From VBAS01 sp035764525 (GTDB taxonomy: Bacteria > Bacteroidota > Bacteroidia > Chitinophagales > Chitinophagaceae), in contig DASTZB010000156.1 in NCBI GenBank assembly GCA_035764525.1, forward strand, positions 1-10,943: a DNA stretch of 10,943 nt. The letters run 5' to 3'. Under the pieces are notes generated by a model. That model ran no database searches. It saw nothing but the letters and a program-made list of their open reading frames with translations, and was not told the DNA's origin. A program made the translations under genes and the position numbers. Each line of letters starts with the position of its first letter. Position 1 is the first letter of the stretch. Positions 7,197-10,943 of this stretch are shown one piece after another.

Positions 7197-9809
7197 ATGA
7201 AAAAATTAATTTCAATTATAGTTTTATTCATTGCGCTGAAAAGTTCTGGCCAGGACTACAGATCATTCCCGATGTGGGATGCATCTTTGCCGATGGAACA
7301 AAGAGTGAATGATGTAGTGAGCAGATTGACATTGGAAGAAAAAGTAAAACAGATGTTGAATGCAACTCCAGCAATACCGCGGTTAGGTATCCTTGCTTAC
7401 GATTGGTGGAATGAAACATTGCATGGTGTAGCAAGAACTCCATTTAAAGTAACCTCATATCCCCAGGCAATCGGCATGGCTGCAACGTGGGATTCTTCTT
7501 CCTTATATCGCATGGCTGATTATTCAGCACTTGAAGGAAGAGCTATCTACAACAAAGCAGTTGAATCAGGAAGAACAAGAGAAAGATATTTGGGACTCAC
7601 ATACTGGACACCGAACATCAATATCTTTCGTGATCCTCGTTGGGGACGTGGACAGGAAACGTATGGTGAAGATCCATTCTTAACAGCAATGTTGGCGAGA
7701 GCATTTGTGCATGGCTTGCAGGGTGATGATCCGAAATATTTAAAAGCGGCTGCATGCGCCAAACACTTTGCTGTTCATAGCGGTCCTGAGCCATCAAGAC
7801 ATGTTGACAATTTTAATCCGACATCTTATGATCTATGGGATACTTATTTGCCGGCATTTAAAGAATTAGTAACAAAAGCCAATGTTGCCGGCGTAATGTG
7901 TGCATACAATGCTGTTAATTCACAACCTTGTTGTGCAAATGATCTGCTGATGAATGATATTTTGCGTAAGCAATGGAATTTTACCGGCTATGTTACTAGC
8001 GATTGTTGGGCAATTGATGATTTCTTTAAATATCATAAGACGCATAAAGACTCTGTAACAGCTGCTGTTGATGGTGTTGTTCATGGTACTGATATCGAAT
8101 GTGGTACTTCTGTTTATTATACATTATATAATGGCGTAAAAAGCGGCTTGATCAAAGAAGAACAGTTGGATGTTTCATTGCGAAGATTGTTTATGACACG
8201 TTTTCGTCTTGGTATGTTCGATCCTCCATCGATGGTTAAGTATGCACATACGCCAGGTTCAGCTTTAGAGGCACCAGAGCATAAAGCTCTTGCTTTAAAA
8301 ATGGCACGGCAAAGTATTGTGTTGTTGAAAAATGAGAATAATACACTGCCATTGAAGAAAACAATTAAGAAGATCGCTATACTTGGTCCGAATGCAGATA
8401 ATCATATTTCAGTTTTGGGTAATTATAATGGTAATCCTTCAAAGGTTGTGTCGCTGCTTGATGGTCTGAAAGAAAAACTCGGGAGTAGTGTTGAAATAAT
8501 TTATGAACCAGCGATCAATTTCATTAATGATACAATGCTTGCTTATGTTGACATAAGCAGCAATTATGGATGGGACGGCGACCAGGGCTTCAAGGCTGAA
8601 TATTTCAACAATAGAGAATTAAGCGGTGAACCTGTTACCAGAAGAGTAAATCAAATTGATTATTCCTGGCAGGAAGGACAAGTCGTGACAGGAACCATCC
8701 GGGCTAATGATTTTTCTGTTCGTTATACTTCAAATTATACTGCAACAAAAGATGGCTTCATCACATTTGAAGTGGAAGCAGATGATGGATATCGTTTTTT
8801 GATCAATGATAAAACAGTGATCGATGCCTGGCAGCGTAATCGCTGGGGCCCAAGAACGTATAAGTTTCAAACAAAAAAAGATTCGGTCTACAGATTAGTG
8901 CTTGAATACTGGCAAGGTGAAGGCAAAGCAAATGTTGCTCTTCGTGCAGGAAATTTTAAGAGAACAGATTTTGCCGCGGTCGCAAATAAAGTAAAAGATG
9001 CTGATGTAATTATATATGCTGGCGGTATTTCACCGCAATTAGAAGGTGAAGAAATGCCAGTAAATGCGCCGGGCTTTAATGGCGGCGACAGAACTTCTAT
9101 CCTATTGCCCGCTGTACAAACACAATTAATGAAGACATTAAAATCAACAGGTAAGCCCCTGGTGTTTGTAATGATGACGGGGAGTGCCATTTCTATTCCA
9201 TGGGAAAATGAAAATATTCCTGCAATTATCAATGCATGGTATGGAGGTCAAAGTGCTGGCACTGCAATTGCGGATGTTTTGTTTGGCGATTATAATCCTG
9301 CTGGAAGATTACCGGTTACTTTTTATAAAAGTGACAACGATCTGCCCGACTTTAGCGACTACTCGATGAACAACAGGACATATCGTTATTTCAAGGGCGA
9401 AGCATTATATCCTTTTGGATATGGTTTGAGTTATACGAGTTTTAAATATGATATGCTTAACGTTCCGGTAACTGTTGCATCTGGCAAAAATGTGACGGTA
9501 AGTGCGAGAGTAACCAATACAGGGAAATTGAATGGCGAAGAAGTAGTAGAATTGTATATATCACACCAGGATATGCAGGGAAAGGTACCTTTAAGAGCAT
9601 TAAAGGGTTTTCAGCGGATCTCATTGAAACCCGGTGAAAGTAAAATTGTATCATTCACACTTACACCGGAACAATTATCATTAGTAAGTAAAGATGGAAA
9701 AATGCTGGAGCCAAAAGGCAAAGTTGTAATTAGTATTGGTGGAGGCCAGCCAGATGTAAAGAACAAAACGACAAGTAACGTTATAAAAGGAAATTTCATC
9801 ATTAACTAA
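7197..9809 (+). CDS. GH3 beta-xylosidase-like enzyme with PA14 insert, secreted
   Basis: A family GH3 exo-glycosidase of 870 residues. Order of parts: signal peptide (cleavage likely near SSGQ, about residue 19), (beta/alpha)8 domain with WGRGQETYGEDP and KHFAVHSGPE (189-198), nucleophile Asp269 in TSDCW, then the alpha/beta sandwich domain interrupted by a PA14 domain from about 464 to 585 (starts GFKAEYF, contains ADDGYRFLI). After the insert comes LEGEEM, where Glu616 or Glu618 is the likely acid/base. The C-terminus has YPFGYGLSYTSF and a fibronectin-III-like domain. The KHFAVHSGPE...RH version of the motif is the one usual in beta-xylosidases, so xylo-oligosaccharide trimming in the periplasm is the best guess; beta-glucosidase or arabinosidase activity cannot be excluded. 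An in-frame TTG lies at 7191, but the ATG at 7197 (MKKLISIIVLF) makes the better signal peptide. Confidence 0.94.
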   Translation: MKKLISIIVLFIALKSSGQDYRSFPMWDASLPMEQRVNDVVSRLTLEEKVKQMLNATPAIPRLGILAYDWWNETLHGVARTPFKVTSYPQAIGMAATWDSSSLYRMADYSALEGRAIYNKAVESGRTRERYLGLTYWTPNINIFRDPRWGRGQETYGEDPFLTAMLARAFVHGLQGDDPKYLKAAACAKHFAVHSGPEPSRHVDNFNPTSYDLWDTYLPAFKELVTKANVAGVMCAYNAVNSQPCCANDLLMNDILRKQWNFTGYVTSDCWAIDDFFKYHKTHKDSVTAAVDGVVHGTDIECGTSVYYTLYNGVKSGLIKEEQLDVSLRRLFMTRFRLGMFDPPSMVKYAHTPGSALEAPEHKALALKMARQSIVLLKNENNTLPLKKTIKKIAILGPNADNHISVLGNYNGNPSKVVSLLDGLKEKLGSSVEIIYEPAINFINDTMLAYVDISSNYGWDGDQGFKAEYFNNRELSGEPVTRRVNQIDYSWQEGQVVTGTIRANDFSVRYTSNYTATKDGFITFEVEADDGYRFLINDKTVIDAWQRNRWGPRTYKFQTKKDSVYRLVLEYWQGEGKANVALRAGNFKRTDFAAVANKVKDADVIIYAGGISPQLEGEEMPVNAPGFNGGDRTSILLPAVQTQLMKTLKSTGKPLVFVMMTGSAISIPWENENIPAIINAWYGGQSAGTAIADVLFGDYNPAGRLPVTFYKSDNDLPDFSDYSMNNRTYRYFKGEALYPFGYGLSYTSFKYDMLNVPVTVASGKNVTVSARVTNTGKLNGEEVVELYISHQDMQGKVPLRALKGFQRISLKPGESKIVSFTLTPEQLSLVSKDGKMLEPKGKVVISIGGGQPDVKNKTTSNVIKGNFIIN

Positions 9810-9818
9810 ACTAACTGT

Positions 9819-10943
9819 ATGGTAAAGCAATTCAAAAAAATATTCCTCTCCATTGGTATCGTTTCAGCATTGAATAGTTACTCACAAAATGAAATAGCAT
9901 TAAATGCTGATAAAGGAACAGAGATCATTAACAAAAATATCTATGGGCATTTTGCAGAACATCTCGGGCATTGCATTTATGGGGGTTTTTATGTGGGTGA
10001 TACCAATAAAACAATTCCACATAAGGATGGCGTGAGGTTAGACGTGATCGAAGCGTTGAAAAAATTGAAAGTACCTGTGCTCCGTTGGCCAGGTGGATGT
10101 TTTGCTGATACTTATCATTGGAAAGATGGTGTAGGCCCGAAAAAAGAAAGACCATCAATGCTTAATGTCTGGTGGGGAAATGTAAAAGAGGATAATAGTT
10201 TCGGTACAAATGAATTTTTAAATATGTGTGAGTTGCTGGGTGCTGAAGCGTATTTAAGCGGCAATGTGGGCAGTGGCACTCCGCAGGAATTATCTGATTG
10301 GGTTAGATACACAACACATCCAAATGGAAGCAGCCCGATGACTGATTTCAGGCAAAAAAATGGAAGACCGAATCCATGGCATGTAAAGTATTGGGGATTG
10401 GGAAATGAAGCCTGGGGTTGTGGTGGGAATATGAGACCCGAACATTACGCAAATGTATATCGGCAGTATGCCACCTTCATGACCAACTGGAGCAATACCG
10501 ATCGGATATTCAGAATTGCATCGGGTGCCAGTGACGCGGATTATAACTGGACGGAAGTAATGATGAGAGATATTCCTCTGAATATGCTTGATGCTATTGG
10601 CGTACACCATTATTCGGTGATTGACTGGAACCATAAAGGATCAGCAACAGGTTTTTCCGAAGAGGAATATTTTACTACCATGCAAAAAGCCATGCAAATG
10701 GAAGAATTGGTAACAAAACACAGCGCCATCATGGATAAATATGATCCAAAGAAAAAAATAGCTATGGCAGTGGATGAATGGGGCGGCTGGTATGATGTAG
10801 AACCAGGAACTAATGGAGCTTTTTTGTATCAGCAAAATACTATGCGGGATGCAATGATCGCCGGAACGACACTGAATACCTTTAATAATCATTGTGACCG
10901 CGTTAGGATGGCCAACATTGCACAGATCATTAATGTGTTGCAG
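9819..10943 (+). CDS. GH51 alpha-L-arabinofuranosidase, secreted (3' end outside window)
   Basis: An open frame from ATG 9819 runs without a stop to the right edge, giving the first 375 residues; the family is usually about 500 or more, so the C-terminal beta-sandwich lies outside the window. The catalytic domain is clear: NIYGHFAEHLG near the start, VLRWPGGCFADTYHW, acid/base Glu197 in GLGNEAWGCGG, HHYS, and nucleophile Glu320 in VDEWGGWYD. It removes terminal arabinofuranosyl side chains from arabinoxylan or arabinan. The N-terminus (KQFKKIFLSIGIVSALNSYSQ) is a signal peptide, probably cut just before or after Gln22, so the enzyme is predicted to be exported, whereas many characterised GH51 enzymes are cytoplasmic. 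It begins only 9 nt after the GH3 stop codon, strongly suggesting the same transcript. Confidence 0.95.
   Translation, partial: MVKQFKKIFLSIGIVSALNSYSQNEIALNADKGTEIINKNIYGHFAEHLGHCIYGGFYVGDTNKTIPHKDGVRLDVIEALKKLKVPVLRWPGGCFADTYHWKDGVGPKKERPSMLNVWWGNVKEDNSFGTNEFLNMCELLGAEAYLSGNVGSGTPQELSDWVRYTTHPNGSSPMTDFRQKNGRPNPWHVKYWGLGNEAWGCGGNMRPEHYANVYRQYATFMTNWSNTDRIFRIASGASDADYNWTEVMMRDIPLNMLDAIGVHHYSVIDWNHKGSATGFSEEEYFTTMQKAMQMEELVTKHSAIMDKYDPKKKIAMAVDEWGGWYDVEPGTNGAFLYQQNTMRDAMIAGTTLNTFNNHCDRVRMANIAQIINVLQ

Noticed and set aside
8888..9232. A 114-residue - strand frame inside the GH3 gene.
   Set aside because: Fully antisense to conserved GH3 sequence including the acid/base region; a shadow frame.
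10290..10892. Long open frames on the - strand at the right end (114 and 83 residues).
   Set aside because: They lie opposite the GH51 frame, which runs uninterrupted with all catalytic motifs; the reverse-strand products have no recognisable features.

Overview
The window looks like part of a xylan-degradation gene cluster from a Bacteroidota bacterium, most likely of the Chitinophagaceae type. Supporting this are AT-rich DNA, A-rich leaders with no clear Shine-Dalgarno sites, secretion signals ending in ...AQ, ...GQ or ...SQ, a lipoprotein signal on the endoxylanase, and the mix of GH115, GH10, GPH-family transporter, GH43, PA14-containing GH3 and GH51. The taxonomic placement is inference from style, not from a marker gene.

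Layout, all on the + strand: a possible 3' end of an upstream gene (1-60); an SDR dehydrogenase (78-827); a 78-nt gap with a weak promoter-like pair; a secreted GH115 alpha-glucuronidase (906-3485); a GH10 endoxylanase lipoprotein (3511-4659); a GPH/MFS sugar transporter (4679-6118); a leaderless GH43 (6148-7179); a secreted GH3 with a PA14 insert (7197-9809); and a secreted GH51 arabinofuranosidase (9819 to the right edge, 3' end missing). Gaps after the first are only 25, 19, 29, 17 and 9 nt with no visible terminator, so the six genes from GH115 to GH51 are probably one operon, perhaps including the SDR. No stretch over 100 bases lacks a gene. No RNA gene, mobile element, CRISPR array or long repeat was seen.

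Inferred pathway: GH10 cuts the glucurono(arabino)xylan backbone, GH115 removes (4-O-methyl)glucuronic acid, GH51 removes arabinofuranose, and GH3 trims xylose in the periplasm. The transporter carries xylose or short xylo-oligosaccharides inward, and the leaderless GH43 finishes them in the cytoplasm. The SDR may act on released uronate or sugar, but its substrate cannot be read from sequence.

The cluster is a recognisable type rather than a new system. The most unusual detail is in the transporter: both acidic residues that bind the coupling cation in MelB-type helix II are replaced by Ala and Asn.
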